The notes: generated by a model not told the origin, from the sequence alone. A stretch of DNA of 64,000 nt from Dugong dugon (GCA_030035585.1 CM057462.1:139216734-139280733), one strand, 5' to 3'. Shown: positions 47,178-58,313, counted from the first letter of the stretch. Translations and numbers: made by a program.

Positions 47178-48208
47178 CCACTGTAAGCATAGGGCCTGGT
47201 ATATAATGTACAGTAAAAAACAGCTGAAGGACTCAATCTGGGGAAATAACATTCATCTCTAGATCACCCAACAGTGAACTTTGAATGATTAAACAGCAAA
47301 TTCTGAGCACCTGCAGTAAGAAGAGTAGGCTTAATACTGTGGCATCCTAGTTTATAAGCAATGGATCAATTTTTTTTCCATTTGAACAAAATTTAGCAGT
47401 TACCTTTTTCCAATTTTTTTTTTTTTTTAGTTTTTTAAAGGAGGAAGGTAGTGGTGACAGAAAAAGAAGTCACCCTCGCCATCATGACAGCCTAACAGAA
47501 TGCTGAGGTAGCAGATAAGTCATTCCCCAATAAAATGTATCTGCAGATATTTTGCAGGGTATTTTGGAGGGAGGTGAATTCAATGAAGACTTTCTTTGAA
47601 GTGAACTTCGAGAAATGCCTGAAAAAAGACTGAGAATAGGGGACCTTGATACAAGAAGAGACTCTATCAGCTACTAAGTAGCTCGCACTTATTAAGCACC
47701 CACCAGACACTTGCTTTAGGTCAGCTTCCCCAGAGATGACCTTGAGGATAAGGATTTATTTGTGGGTGATTTATAAATAAAGTGTTCCCTGGAGAAACTG
47801 GTAGGTAGTGGAGAAGCACGATGAGGAAGGGAAAGAAGCCAGAGGTGAGACTTCAGGCAGTCTGAGCCTCAGGCTGATTCCTTAGGGAAACTACAGAGTA
47901 TAAATCACTATTCAGAATCTGTCCCAACTTCAGGCAAGAGAGCTGTTTTCATACTCCCGCATCAGTCAGTCATTGGCTTACTGTTATGGTGGGGGTGGGG
48001 GAAGGGAATGTAAACTTCTGGGTTTTTCCAGACACAGTGGTTCTGTGTGCAGGCAGAGTGGCTCCAGTAGCCCAAGGCCAGTCCTCCAAAGAGAGTCACA
48101 GTACAGGGAGTTAGTAGTAAAACAAAACCAGAGGTGGGTGCATGGAATTGGTAAAAGGGATCAAAGAGGATCTAGGCAGAGTAGTGATAGTATGTATCTG
48201 TTATTCCG
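47178..48208. other. Non-coding, nothing recognised
   Basis: A T-run at 47416-47429. The forward frame 47973-48215 has no motif. Confidence 0.4.
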
Positions 48209-48800
48209 AGGGTAAGCAAAATTTTTCTGTAAAGGGCCAGATAGCAAATATTTTAGATATTATGGACCATATGATTTCTGTTACAACTAATCAACTCATC
48301 CCTTATACCACAAAAGCAGCCATAGACAATACATAAGTGAATGAGTGTAACTACATTGCAATAAAACTTTATTATGGACACTGAGGAAGGAGCCCTGGTG
48401 GCACAGTGGTTAAGGGATTGACTGCTACCCACAAGACTAGTGTTTTGAACCTACCAGCAGCTCTGCAGGAGAAAGATGTGGCAGTCTGCTTCCGTAACGA
48501 TTACAGCCTTGGAAATCCCATGGGGTAGTTCTACTCTGTCCTATAAGGTCATCTATGAGTCGGAATCTGATTTGATGGCAATGGGTTTGGTTTTGTTTGG
48601 ATGGGCACTGAAATTTTAATTTCATGTAATAGTCACAAGGCACAAACTATTATTCCTGTTTTTCCTTTTTTTGACTATTTAAAAATGTAAAAACTATTCT
48701 AAGCTCACAGGCTGTAAAAAACAAAAACAAAACAAATGAAACAAAACAAAACAACAACAAAAATTCAGGTAATGGGCCTGGACTGTGGTTTGCTGATTTC
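48209..48800. mobile_element. hAT-type non-autonomous DNA transposon, split by an AfroSINE
   Basis: The left part 'gagggtaagcaaaatttttc', 'gtaaagggccagatagcaaa', 'aagcagccatagacaataca' and 'caataaaactttattatgga' and the right end 'gcctggactgtggtttgctg' match a familiar mammalian hAT element whose ends read like CAGGGGTCGGCAAAC and its inverse. An internal A-rich expansion lies at 48716-48765. The family name is uncertain. Confidence 0.65.
48386..48600 (+). mobile_element. AfroSINE, full-length form, well preserved
   Basis: 'ggagccctggtggcacagtg', 'gatgtggcagtctgcttccg' and 'tttgatggcaatgggtttgg'. Flanks 'tggacactga' and 'tgggcactga' give a 10-bp duplication with one mismatch. Confidence 0.95.
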
Positions 48801-48802
48801 TT

Positions 48803-49204
48803 TGTGTTACAAATTGAATAGTGTGCCTCAAAAAGATATGTTAAAGTCCTAAAGCCTGTACCTGTATATGTGACCCTGTTTAGAAATAGTTTCTTTTGTT
48901 ATGTTAATGAGCAGGGTGGCTCCTAAACCTAATCCCTTTTGGGTGGTGTCTTATAAAAAGGGAAAGCAGATGCAGAAAGACATACACACAGGGGCAAGAC
49001 ACCATGTCATGATGGAGGCAGATGCATCTACAGCCCAGGAACGCTATGGATGGCTGGCAGCTGCTGGAATTTCAAAGAGACAAAGAAGGACCTTCCCTTG
49101 GAGCTAAAGCCTTGATTTGTACTTCTAATCTCCAAAATTGTGACACAAATACATTTTTGTTCTTTAAAACAAGCCACTTAAAACTTTGCTACAGCAAATT
49201 AAGA
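48803..49204 (+). mobile_element. MLT1-type LTR
   Basis: 'tgttacaaattgaatagtgt', 'gtgaccctgtttagaaatag', 'ggtgtcttataaaaagggaa', 'acaccatgtcatgatggagg' and 'aaaacaagccacttaaaact' give a nearly complete MLT1 LTR. Confidence 0.85.
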
Positions 49205-49370
49205 CTGTTTGCTACAGCACTATCGAAGTACTTGATGTCTATTAGCTCATTTTATTCTCATAGCAACCTATGATACAAGTACTGTTATTATTGCTTACAG
49301 ATGAGGAAACTGAGATACAGATTGGTTAAATAATTTACCCATGTTCTGTCTTTGCTTCAGTGTGCTAAAA
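49205..49370 (-). mobile_element. MIR SINE fragment
   Basis: 'gtctattagctcattttatt', 'gatgaggaaactgagataca' and 'taatttacccatgttctgt' match reversed MIR. Confidence 0.7.
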
Positions 49371-49563
49371 GTCAATGATGTGCCTTATTTTCAGTGTGAC
49401 TAGAGAGGTGGTTCATCAATGGAGCAAAATAGCTTTACTGAAAGTTATGTAGTTCTTCTCTTGCTTAGAGCAGAGGAAGAATAGGGACTGTGAGCCTGGG
49501 AAGGTACGAAATCTTTTTGTCATAGAATGACCTGCTTTGTTCAGGAGCATTCCAGCTTATATC

Positions 49564-50081
49564 TGTTGGACCAGGACATTCATTATAATAGAGTTCTCTT
49601 TCACTGTCCAAAGTTTCTTAGTTTGGATAATGTATTGTATGGCCATTGTCATTATGGACCTTGAGAAGCAAACCATCTGCACCCACACAACTTACTGTCT
49701 ATATTAACATGACTTGACTCACAAAACTCTTGCCCAGGAAGACAAAAGTTGCAACTAACTTTATTGTTTGTTCCAAGAACTTCCTGAAAAAAGCTATTTA
49801 AATGAACATGAAACTGTGTAATTCTTCAATAGGTAGCTTCTAGTGACTTACCCAAGACTATTGGAACTTCCTGTAAACACTTACTGCCCTGTGTCCACCA
49901 ATACTAAACTATTATATCATGATTCCTAACCAATCTCATGGACTGAAAATATCCCAACTTTGCCCTCCCTGCTCCTAGTCTCTGTCAAAGTGGTGCCTTC
50001 CCTTATAAAGGTCAGAATAAACTCAGCTTTGCCTTATCAAAAGTTGTTTTGGTAATATTTTCGTGGAGCTAGCATTTGACA
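49564..50081 (+). mobile_element. Candidate ERV LTR
   Basis: A possible 518-bp unit runs from TGTTGGACCA to CATTTGACA. 'tccttataaaggtcagaat' supplies TATAAA and 'gtcagaataaactcagcttt' AATAAA near the 3' end, a U3-R-U5-like layout. Flanks ATATC and ATATT match at four of five bases. The right end is better supported than the left. Confidence 0.5.
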
Positions 50082-50332
50082 ATATTCCTGGTTTTCCTGT
50101 ATTTTCTATACTTTGGAATGTCTTGAAGTTCAGTCAAATGTCAGTTGACAGATTCACTGAATTCAGGGCACTGCTCTAGGCAGAATTTATACTATACTGA
50201 AGTTGGTAATTAAAGTTTTTCTTTCCTGGCTCTGATGCAGATGTCTTAACACTTCTGAAATTAAGTGTGTCTCCATCCATGTGTAAATTACCCAAAATGT
50301 TTTTATAAAGCAAATGGTACTTTACATAATTG

Positions 50333-50601
50333 ATAGAGAGGGCAGGGATGGTTCAGTGGTAGAATTCTTGCCTTCCATATGAGACTTGGATTCAGTTCCC
50401 CTCAAATGCACCTCTTGCACAGCCACCACCCATGTGTCAGTAGAGGCTTGCATGTTGTTATGATGCTGAACAATTTTCAGCAGAGCTTCCAGACTAAGGC
50501 AGACTAGGAAGAAAGGCCTAGATATCTACTACTTCTGAAAATCAGCCAATGAAAGTCTTATGAATCACAACAGTCTGATTCCCAACCAATCGAGAGGATG
50601 G
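50333..50601 (+). mobile_element. tRNA-Gly-headed SINE with RTE tail, 3' truncated at ERV-B
   Basis: The head 'gatggttcagtggtagaatt' with 'cttgccttccatatgagact' and 'gattcagttcccctc' resembles tRNA-Gly with A and B boxes, though the anticodon arm is altered and no acceptor stem pairs, so it is not a tRNA gene. The body 'gctgaacaattttcagcaga' and 'gactaaggcagactaggaag' belongs to an elephant-type RTE-related repeat. The expected continuation after 'gaggatggc' (RTE tail) is replaced by ERV-B. Confidence 0.7.
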
Positions 50602-51112
50602 CCTGGGCTTAAGTTTCCTAGATGGCGGCGTAGCAGGCTCTTTAAACTCACTGTGCTGGTTTTCCACCGGATACCATCTGGTTCTTCACCAGGTTACTAA
50701 GTAAGAGCGATGCTCTTATCAACTGCATAGCCGGAGTGAGCGGACTCAATGTGCCTTTCAGATGTATAAGACAATAGAGGATGATCTTATGAGGATAATA
50801 ATCCTCTACACTAGTAATATCCTGATTGTTGGACCCATGGGTTTCCTCTGACTCTCATTTTGTTAGGTAAACACTAACTTTTAACATCCACTGAAATTAT
50901 TATTCTTAAAGGTTTAAAGATTTATAAAGGCTCAAAGATTCATTAACAATCAAACAAACATTGATTTACACAAATTCACTATCAATTGGAAAGGAATCAT
51001 CTAACTTAGAAATCTATACAGAAGCGTCTAACTAGGAGAAGCAGAAAATATAGAGGAGTTTACACATAACAAATTTTCATTGGGAGCTTACTGATTAACA
51101 AAATACAGGTAA
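50601..51112 (-). other. ERV-B post-env segment, truncated
   Basis: It matches ERV-A 35088 to about 35727 in reverse. It keeps the 6-bp hairpin (50703-50717) and one repeat unit with 'ccggataccatctggttctt'. It breaks off at 50601, where SINE sequence begins. Confidence 0.85.
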
Positions 51113-53129
51113 TTACTGATTATCAAAATAATAGCATAGGAAGGGCCTTCTTAAGGAGGTCTTCATCTTTTCTGTCTCTTGTTTATGCAACTGATAGCGA
51201 ATGGTCCAGGCGAGGAAGGCTGACTTCTGTTGGCGATGAGAGGCTTTCAGGGAGTAGAGACAGCAGATAACTACTATAAAGAGGCACAAAACTATTAAAC
51301 ATCCTATAGCAAAAAGGATCCAGACACGGAGATTGAGTCCGGAGAACCAATGTGTGGGATTAAGCCAGTAGGCAAAATCATTAAGTGTATTAAGTGTAGC
51401 CTTATTAGACTCTGATTGTAATCTCAAGAGCTGTTCTTGTAATTGAAATTGTAATTCTTGAATATCACTTTTCAATGGAGAAGCGAAGCTAGCCAAAAGA
51501 TTATTTTTAACATCCTTCCAGGAATCATTATAAGGAAGGGCTGTAACACAGAAGCGAGTGTATTCAGCATCACAGGTTAATTGAGAATGTTCCCAAAGGG
51601 CTTCTTGTCATTCTCCAAGCCAAAGGACTGAGGCTTCTAAAGCACCCAGACACTTGAGGATCTCTTGATCAATACGTACCATAGTCTGCATTTCAGAAGT
51701 AACATTTTGCATATGTGTTAAACTGTTGGGTGGTTTGAATGGACTGAGAAAGAGCCACGGGGGCGGTAGCTGCCGTGGCGGCAATAGCAGTGGCTGTAAT
51801 AATAGAAGCGATAAGGATTCCCAAAAATCTTTTAGTCCGCATTTTCTGTAATGCGTTAACAACCTGAGCAAGAGGGGAACTATCTTGCCAGGGGCGTGTA
51901 AGGTTAACAGGTAGCCAAAGGTGGCTTCTTTGGCGGAGAACAAATACAGAACTGATATTAAGAGTAGAGACATTTTGTCTAGATAAAACATGGTGAAATC
52001 CACGTAGAGCCACTGGATAGAGTTAATTGAAAAGAGGTATTTATTTTAGTAATATCTGGAGGGTTAGAGGTTATAGCAAAAATGTATGGTCTGGATGTAC
52101 ATATAAGTACAGAATCATTATGATCATGAAGGGTCCATCGTAATTTTGGGAGTGGGTTATTGACATTTTTTGTCCCCCTGAGAAAGTCCCCTGAACGGAG
52201 AGTTCTCTCAAAGAAGGGGAGTCCCAATCGCCATGAAAAAATCTTTGAAGGAGAAAATTGCCCACCTGGGTAGAGTAAACGAAGAATGGGTCCGGCTAAG
52301 CCGGGGTTCCAGGATTGAGTGTCCTAGATAATGATATGGAGTTGTCCATTGCCAGGTAGAAAGATTTGGTAATAAAATTAAACCATGAGGACCCCAATTT
52401 TCTAAGGAAATATTGAAAGGGAGAGAATAAGAAGAGAAATTAGTAGTTCTGCAGGTAACCCAGGTATTATCGATAGGGTCTGTAAGAGATAGTTGGGGAT
52501 GTTGACAGACAGGAATAGAAGGGGGTGAATGGGTAATAAAGGCACTGTTATTACTGAAGGTGCCGTTAACACCTATAGCCTTAATAAAAATTTGTTTAGA
52601 ATAGACTGGTATACTATAGGTGTCGTTATAGTAGATATGATTCATACCATTGTTCTAATATAGGTACACACTCAGAAGTAGTGTGAGGTTGGGTAGTAAA
52701 GCATAAAGGAAGGACATCAGCATAAAGTATCCAATTTGTTGGTAATACAAACCAACCTTCTTCAGAAGAATTAATGAGTGGCTTAAAATAAGCTAAATAT
52801 TGTCCTCCTGTAACAGAGGTATCATTAGAGGAAAGAGGGGGCTCTGGCCCTTCCCATGTGACTGGATGGAAAACAGGAGGATTAAGAACATGAGCCCAAT
52901 AAGTGGCTGAAGCAGAAGCTGTTAATATTTGGAAAAGGAAGACAAAAATATACACCTGAGATTTAGTAAATGTAAAGAGAGTACCGGTAGTTAAGAATGT
53001 TTCTTCAGCTTTGGAGAAAGAGGTCTTTAGACCTCCCCATGTTGCCGGCATAAGACTTAGTTGTTCATTCTTCTTTTTCTGTTTCTGGATCAGCGTTTGA
53101 TGTAGGAGCCACAGCTGTTGTTGGGTCAT
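51113..53129 (-). pseudogene. env: ERV-B env, partly open but broken
   Basis: ATG at 53127-53129 corresponds to the ERV-A start. The first frame (to 52626) holds the N-terminal region, a hydrophobic signal-like segment (KSQVYIFVFLFQ) and the start of the surface subunit (ATYWAHVLNPPVFHPV) with N-glycosylation sites. A frame change near 52640 leads to the second part (to 52208). The TM part shows a basic cleavage-type motif RTKR followed by an Ala-rich fusion-peptide-like stretch (about 51830-51770). A two-base loss near 51717 and a TGA at 51608-51610 then interrupt. The last frame (51496-51113) carries the membrane anchor (ILFAIGCLIVLCLFIVVICC) and a cytoplasmic tail. Non-functional as it stands. 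Confidence 0.88.
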
Positions 53130-53660
53130 GATATGGTTTCACTAGTCGAGCAGGAATCCAAAGTGGGCCTGTAGGAGACAAAACAGCCGCATACCCTCGC
53201 CCCCCAGGTTAATAGTTCTACAGGTCCTCGCCAGACAGAGGGATTTTGAGGATCTTTATAGAGGACCTGTGGGGGATAAAATGTCGTTCTGCTGCAGTCT
53301 GGCTATCATTAGTGACCATTAAAAAATTAAAAGTAAATAAAGCTTTGGCAAGTCTTTCATTCTGATCACATATTTTGGGCCCATCATCTCCCCCCTTTTG
53401 TTTATTTAAGAGCTGTTTGAGAGTATGATGCGCACGTTCAACTATGGCTTGACCTCAAGGATTATAGGGAATGCCAGTGATATGAAGAATATTCCAAGTG
53501 GTACAAAGTTGTTGAAATTTAGCCGAAGTATATGCAGGCCCATCATCAGTTCTAAGGGCCTGGGGTCATCCCATAGTTGCAATGGCTTGCATGAAATGAC
53601 GACAGGCATGAGTAGAACATTCTCCAGAAAGGGCTGTAGCATAAAGAAACCCAGAATATA
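53060..53660 (-). pseudogene. pol: ERV-B integrase remnant
   Basis: It matches ERV-A from about 32490 onwards: 'ctgggtttctttatgct', the KTDNGP/AYTS-type region and the Glu-containing stretch in reversed DNA, then the polypurine-like tract (53387-53403). The zinc-binding N-terminus and first catalytic Asp are gone because of the deletion. Frame is broken in several places. Confidence 0.85.
53387..53403 (-). other. Internal polypurine-tract-like copy, ERV-B
   Basis: The reverse complement reads 'aaacaaaaggggggaga', identical to ERV-A 32748-32764. Confidence 0.6.
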
Positions 53661-53661
53661 T

Positions 53662-54527
53662 TAGCCCAATGAAAGCCTTTACTACAGCTGGGACACTTCC
53701 GGGTTGGAAGTTTAGTGTTGGCATTTTTGTTTTTTAACCTATGACAGTCCTTTTTAAAATGTCCAGGCTTACTGCACCCAAAACAGGTGGCAGTGGATGG
53801 ACAGAGAGCTGCCGCTAATACTTGTGCCTTATGAGTTTCTGTGCCAACGTTTTGACATACTTTAATCATTTCAGCTAAATTAGGATTCTGTGCCTTTAAG
53901 GGAGTCAGAACGGGCTCGGCAGTCGGCATTAGCATTCTCGTAAGCAAGCTGGAGACAAAGAACCTCAGCCGCTTGTTGAAAGTCTACCTGTCGGGAGATT
54001 GCCATTTGAAGGCAGTTTATAAAATCAATGTAAGGCTCGTTTGCTGTTTGTCGGATAGTGGCAAAGGAGCCTGTAGGTGTTTTAGAGTCAGGGACCTTAC
54101 CCCATGCTTTAGTGGCAGCATTTGATGCTTGACTAAAAGTTTGTCTATTCATTTGGCTTTGGGCTTGGGGGGTAGAATAATTTCCACTACCCAGGAGCAT
54201 ATCAAGGCTGATAGGAATATCATGATTGAGGTTGTCTACGCCATAAAGGTTACAATGTTCTTTATATTCTTGGCTCCATACACTAAATTGAGCAGGGGTT
54301 AAAACTGTTCGCATCAAAAGGTTCCAATCCCATGGGGTCATCTCATAGTTCTGTCCTATAGCTTCTACATCAAGGTTTCCTCGTAGGGGATACCATGGAC
54401 AAGCAGATTCAATTAAAAGTAGAAGTTGGGTAAGAGCTTTTTCTGGCACCTTAAGCTTAGAGGCCTTTAACAATCCCAACAACTGGGTTTTGTGTTGACG
54501 CTGCTCAGGAGAAAGAGAATTCCCCAT
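53662..54527 (-). pseudogene. gag: ERV-B gag, deleted and frameshifted
   Basis: The start at 54527 gives MGNSLSPEQRQ, a myristoylation-type N-terminus. An upstream in-frame ATG at 54608 also exists but is not conserved in ERV-A. Relative to ERV-A, 123 codons are missing in frame between matching GAAG tetramers. The capsid region has NEPYIDFINCL. A frame change near 53920 follows. The first zinc knuckle is intact (CFGCSKPGHFKKDC). The second begins CPSCSKGFHWA and is cut by the deletion that joins gag to integrase near 53660. Confidence 0.9.
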
Positions 54528-54836
54528 AGCGAGGAGGAAACGGAAAAATGAAGAAAAGAATGATAGGAAAGCTCCTGGCCTGAAGCCTGAAATCCCTTGA
54601 GAGCGCATGAGAAAGCCTCATTGCCCTTGGGCTGTACACCCAGCCTAATCTGAGAGCTCCGGATAGACCTCCTCGCTCTTGGGCTATAACCTAGCCTGAA
54701 TTGAGAGCGTTCGGAAAAGCTCTGCAGAAAGCTCCGCCGCTCTTGGGCTGTCACCCCAGCCTGATTAGGACGCGTCCGATACTCACCCCCCTAAAGGGAT
54801 TTGAGTGTGAGGGCGTTTGCAGCTCCGATGAAGATC
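54528..54836 (-). other. ERV-B leader with three hairpin repeat units
   Basis: On the minus strand three degenerate units each start with ATYAGGCT..GGT and contain 'acagcccaag' or 'atagcccaag' followed by 'agcg/ggca' and end in 'gctctca' (about 54768-54709, 54708-54659, 54656-54600). A donor-like GTGAGTA is at 54786-54780. Confidence 0.75.
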
Positions 54837-54853
54837 CCTCACACGGGGCACCA
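54837..54853 (-). other. ERV-B primer binding site, elongator tRNA-Met
   Basis: The + strand reads 'cctcacacggggcacca', which is the 3' terminal 17 bases of elongator tRNA-Met including CCA as I know it. The next bases (gatcc) continue the match after one extra C. Confidence 0.88.
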
Positions 54854-54855
54854 TC

Positions 54856-55220
54856 TGTCGCAGCGGCGACGGTAATCGAGACGGTGAAGACAGTAACCAA
54901 CTACACAACTCTTACAGAGAAGTGGGGCCAGGAGGGTCACTCTGAGGAGTCGACCCCCACTTCAGTCCCAGGAGTTTATTTTATAGTCAATACAGCAATC
55001 AACAAGGCAATTAACAAAACAATGGGCTTTGAGTACCGGCAAGGAAGAAGGAACTCAGGTAAACAAGTCAATCAGTAAAGGGACAATAGGTTTGGGAGAA
55101 CACATCCGGACAAGTCTCCACATGTTGGAGACAAGTCTCAACATGCTGTGCAGCATAGAGGCCTGTGGGGGCTGCAGTTGTCAATAGTGCAGCCATGTTT
55201 AAATGGCATATATCCCCACA
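54856..55220 (-). repeat. ERV-B 5' LTR
   Basis: 365 bp. On the minus strand it starts TGTGGGGATATATGCC and ends CTGCGACA. It keeps the AATAAA region 'actataaaataaactcctgg'. It has extra bases after the start compared with ERV-A. No target duplication can be tested because the other LTR is gone. Confidence 0.92.
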
Positions 55221-55867
55221 AAAATCTGATAGTTTTTGTTAGATACAAAAAGGCCCTTAAAAAAATCTAATTAAGTCTAAGGTTTTAAAAGAATAACTAT
55301 GACTATTCTATTGAAGGCAACCCATGAAGCAGTGTTACAGCTTGAACAGAGAAGGACTGGAAGCCTAATTTCGGTCAATTCTAGTCACAAATCAATTTTT
55401 CTTTTAAAGAAAGGTTGAAAATAACCTGAAATAAAGTTATTTTATGAAGTACCAGTGTGAAAACTTATTGTTCTTTTTGCTGTATTGTTTACTGTGCTTT
55501 GGGACTTGGTTTGTTCAGCTATAAAATTTTCAATAGAGTATTTCTTGATTTTTCTTGGGAAACTAACAAGAATATGACATGTTAGGGGTTATTTGATGGA
55601 AAGGAGAAGGAAATCTTTAAAACTTGCTGAAGCAAGCTGTAGCTACTGTACTCTCTATATAAATAAAGCACTTTTTTGCTTTGGATGTCTTCTGTAAGGC
55701 AAGTAAGTTCCCTTCTATTTATGGGCAAAGATTTGATTAAAGACAGACCTTTAATATTTTCCTACTCCGCTAACCTTAAATGCTACTCGTACTCGAAATT
55801 TGCCTAATCCTTCTCCAGAGCATTCTACATATATTTTGTTGAGGGTTTAAGTGCTGATATGTGAAGC

Positions 55868-55899
<32 letters not shown>

Positions 55900-57855
55900 A
55901 TACTCTAAGAGACCAGGGATAAACTTGAATTTTGGAAAAAGAGATATAGGTCTAGCCTTTCAGTTCACTGTACCTAACAACCCAGTCAAAATAAGCATGG
56001 GAGGTCAGTGAAATATCCCAAATATAGTATGCTGGTATGCCATTTTTTAAAAATTCAAATGAACCATATTTCTGGAAGTTATGGTTTATAATAAAGTAAA
56101 CTTTCTGAAGCAGAGGGGAAACTGTATTAGTATGTCTACATTTTTAGCATTTCTTAAAGAATCTACATTTTATGCAGCAAAATGATACAAAATGTTGCTT
56201 TCTTATGAATGGGTAATAGTTTGTCGTCTCTGGTTAATGTAGAACTTGCAAGCACAGAGATAACTTTGAATGGGAAGATTTCTGATGCTCCTGGGATGTC
56301 AGAGTCCAGATTTACATGGGAGTTTCTGAATTTCTAACAATTTTATCGTATGTCTTCCACATTTCACATCTGGATGATAGAAAGTAATGTTCAGTCAGCC
56401 AAGTTTTTATTGGCATGTTTCAGGGTGCAACTCAGCCTATTTGCATTCATGTTTTTATTGACTATTCCATAATACTTTGCGTCTTTAAAATAGACTATGG
56501 CACTTCATTCACATCCTTACGCTAAACCCATTGTTTTTCTCTGTTTTCTCCTCTTGGAAAATATACTGTGACTTTCCAGGATTACTTTCCCAGCTGTTAA
56601 AAAAGCAATTGTCAGGTTTCTTTTATTCTTCAAATTCAAAGAAGTTGTTTTGACTTATGTTCTCAAGTCATTTAGACCTTCTATTTACCTCAGCTGTTCT
56701 TGGTGGTATTATATTGTGTTATAAAAAAAGAAGAAGAATTAAAATAACTTGGGTAGCAATTGCTGTGCTATGCTAGGGACATTTGGGTTAAAATTTTGTG
56801 TTGTAAAAAAAATCAAAATAAATCTCATCTCCTACAAAAAAAAATAGGCATGCAAGAGAAAAAGGAAAAAAAAAAAAAACAAAGGAAGCAGTTCAGTGTT
56901 AAAATCAATCAAAAGTGTTTACTGAGCAAACACTATGTGCTCAGCACTTTGTTGAGTAATGTGAAGGGTTTAGAGAAGTTGCGGGCATGGACTTTATTGC
57001 CCAACTGATTTCACATCACTGTGATTTTTGTTTCTGTGAGAATACTAATAATGTAAAAGTTACATTTTGAACGGTTTGGAATAGACACTTGACCACTATG
57101 CATTGTCAGTTTCTCTAGGGATCACCTTCTTTTCTATAAGTTTAGATAGTTCTTGCTTTTGAATGGAAATATGCAAATATCAGTAGAGTTAAGGCACTTT
57201 TGGCTGCAAAGACCAGTCACCCTTTGGTGAGTTTTAGCAAATCGGTGCGTTTTAGCATGAGATGCAGAGGATCTCAATGATCCCAAGTCAAAGCTTACAT
57301 TGTATATTGTAGTAGAATTGGGAATCAGAAAAACAGAAAGTGAATTTAGTCTTTAATCTCGCTGGAGCCATATGGTTTTCTCATTTCTGCTTCACTTAGT
57401 GAATGCTTGCCTCTCTTTTCTGCTGACTCACAATGTACCTGGTTCAACATGTCCTACAACTCCATTACTACTTCATCAACTCTTAGCTACAACAACCAAC
57501 ATTAATTTTCAAATCCCTCTGCTCTTAGTTCAAATTATCTTCAGGATATAATTGGCTAAACACAGCTGGTGTCTGGAGCTTCCTTTTTTCATCCCTAGTT
57601 CAATCAACTTTGGCTGGAAGGCAGATTCTTATGATACGACACGGCTGGTTAGTTCTGCTCCTTCAGCAAGAGCTGTGGGTGGATACAGTTTCTCTTCACA
57701 CGGCTGCTGATACAAGGGTCATTGAATGGTTTGACAGGAATCAGGACTAAGTTTTCCTTTTTGACCACATCTGACTAGGTATTATTTCCACAACATCTGG
57801 AAGCATATACAAGAACAGACATTCAGGTTTATCAAGACACTTTCACTCCAAGAGA
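55221..57855. other. Non-coding, nothing recognised
   Basis: A poly-T run at 55868-55892 and a poly-A patch at 56865-56879. No gene or clear repeat body. Confidence 0.4.
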
Positions 57856-58220
57856 TGTTTCCCTTTATTCTTTATTTAATAAATATGCCTAGGTCCTGGT
57901 AATGTACTGGTATAGAAGACAGGAAGAGCCCTCTTTTCATGGATCTTACACTCAAAAGAGATAAACAATATCAAGTAAACAAATCAGTATATAAGATAAT
58001 ATGAGATCAAGAACTGATGGTCCTGAAGGAAGAAGTCCAAATTGCACTGAAGTCATTGGCCAAAAACTAGGCTCCAGGAGCTGGTGGAATATTAATGGAA
58101 ATATTTCAACAAATGGATGCAATGCTGGAAGGGCTCACTACTCAACTACGCCAAGAAATTTGGAAGACAGTTAGCTGGCCAACCAACTGGAAGAGATGAA
58201 TATCCACGCCTATTCCAAAG

Positions 58221-58313
58221 GAGGAGCCCTGGAGGTGCAGTGGTGGAGAGCTCAGGCTGTTAACCAAAAGGTCGGCAGTTCGAATCCACCAGCCACTCCT
58301 CGGATTCCAAAGA
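58221..58313 (+). mobile_element. AfroSINE head fragment with 9-bp target duplication
   Basis: 'gaggagccctggaggtgcag' to 'ccaccagccactcctcgg'. 'attccaaag' flanks it at 58212-58220 and 58314-58322. Only the tRNA-like half was inserted. Confidence 0.92.

Larger units (their letters stand above)
50601..55220 (-). mobile_element. ERV-B: truncated class II provirus, same lineage as ERV-A
   Basis: Read on the minus strand it has a 365-bp 5' LTR, primer site, leader, gag, integrase remnant, env and part of the post-env segment. Compared with ERV-A it lacks about 369 bp of gag (in frame), about 2.83 kb from nucleocapsid to integrase, and everything after post-env unit 1 including the 3' LTR. Its LTR is clearly diverged from that of ERV-A, so it is a separate insertion and not a segmental copy. 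Env is less damaged than in ERV-A. Confidence 0.93.

Noticed and set aside
50340..50405. Possible tRNA-Gly gene
   Set aside because: A and B box text is present, but the acceptor stem does not pair, the anticodon arm is altered and it continues into a SINE body.
54701..55078. 125-codon forward open frame
   Set aside because: It is antisense to the leader, primer site and LTR of ERV-B.
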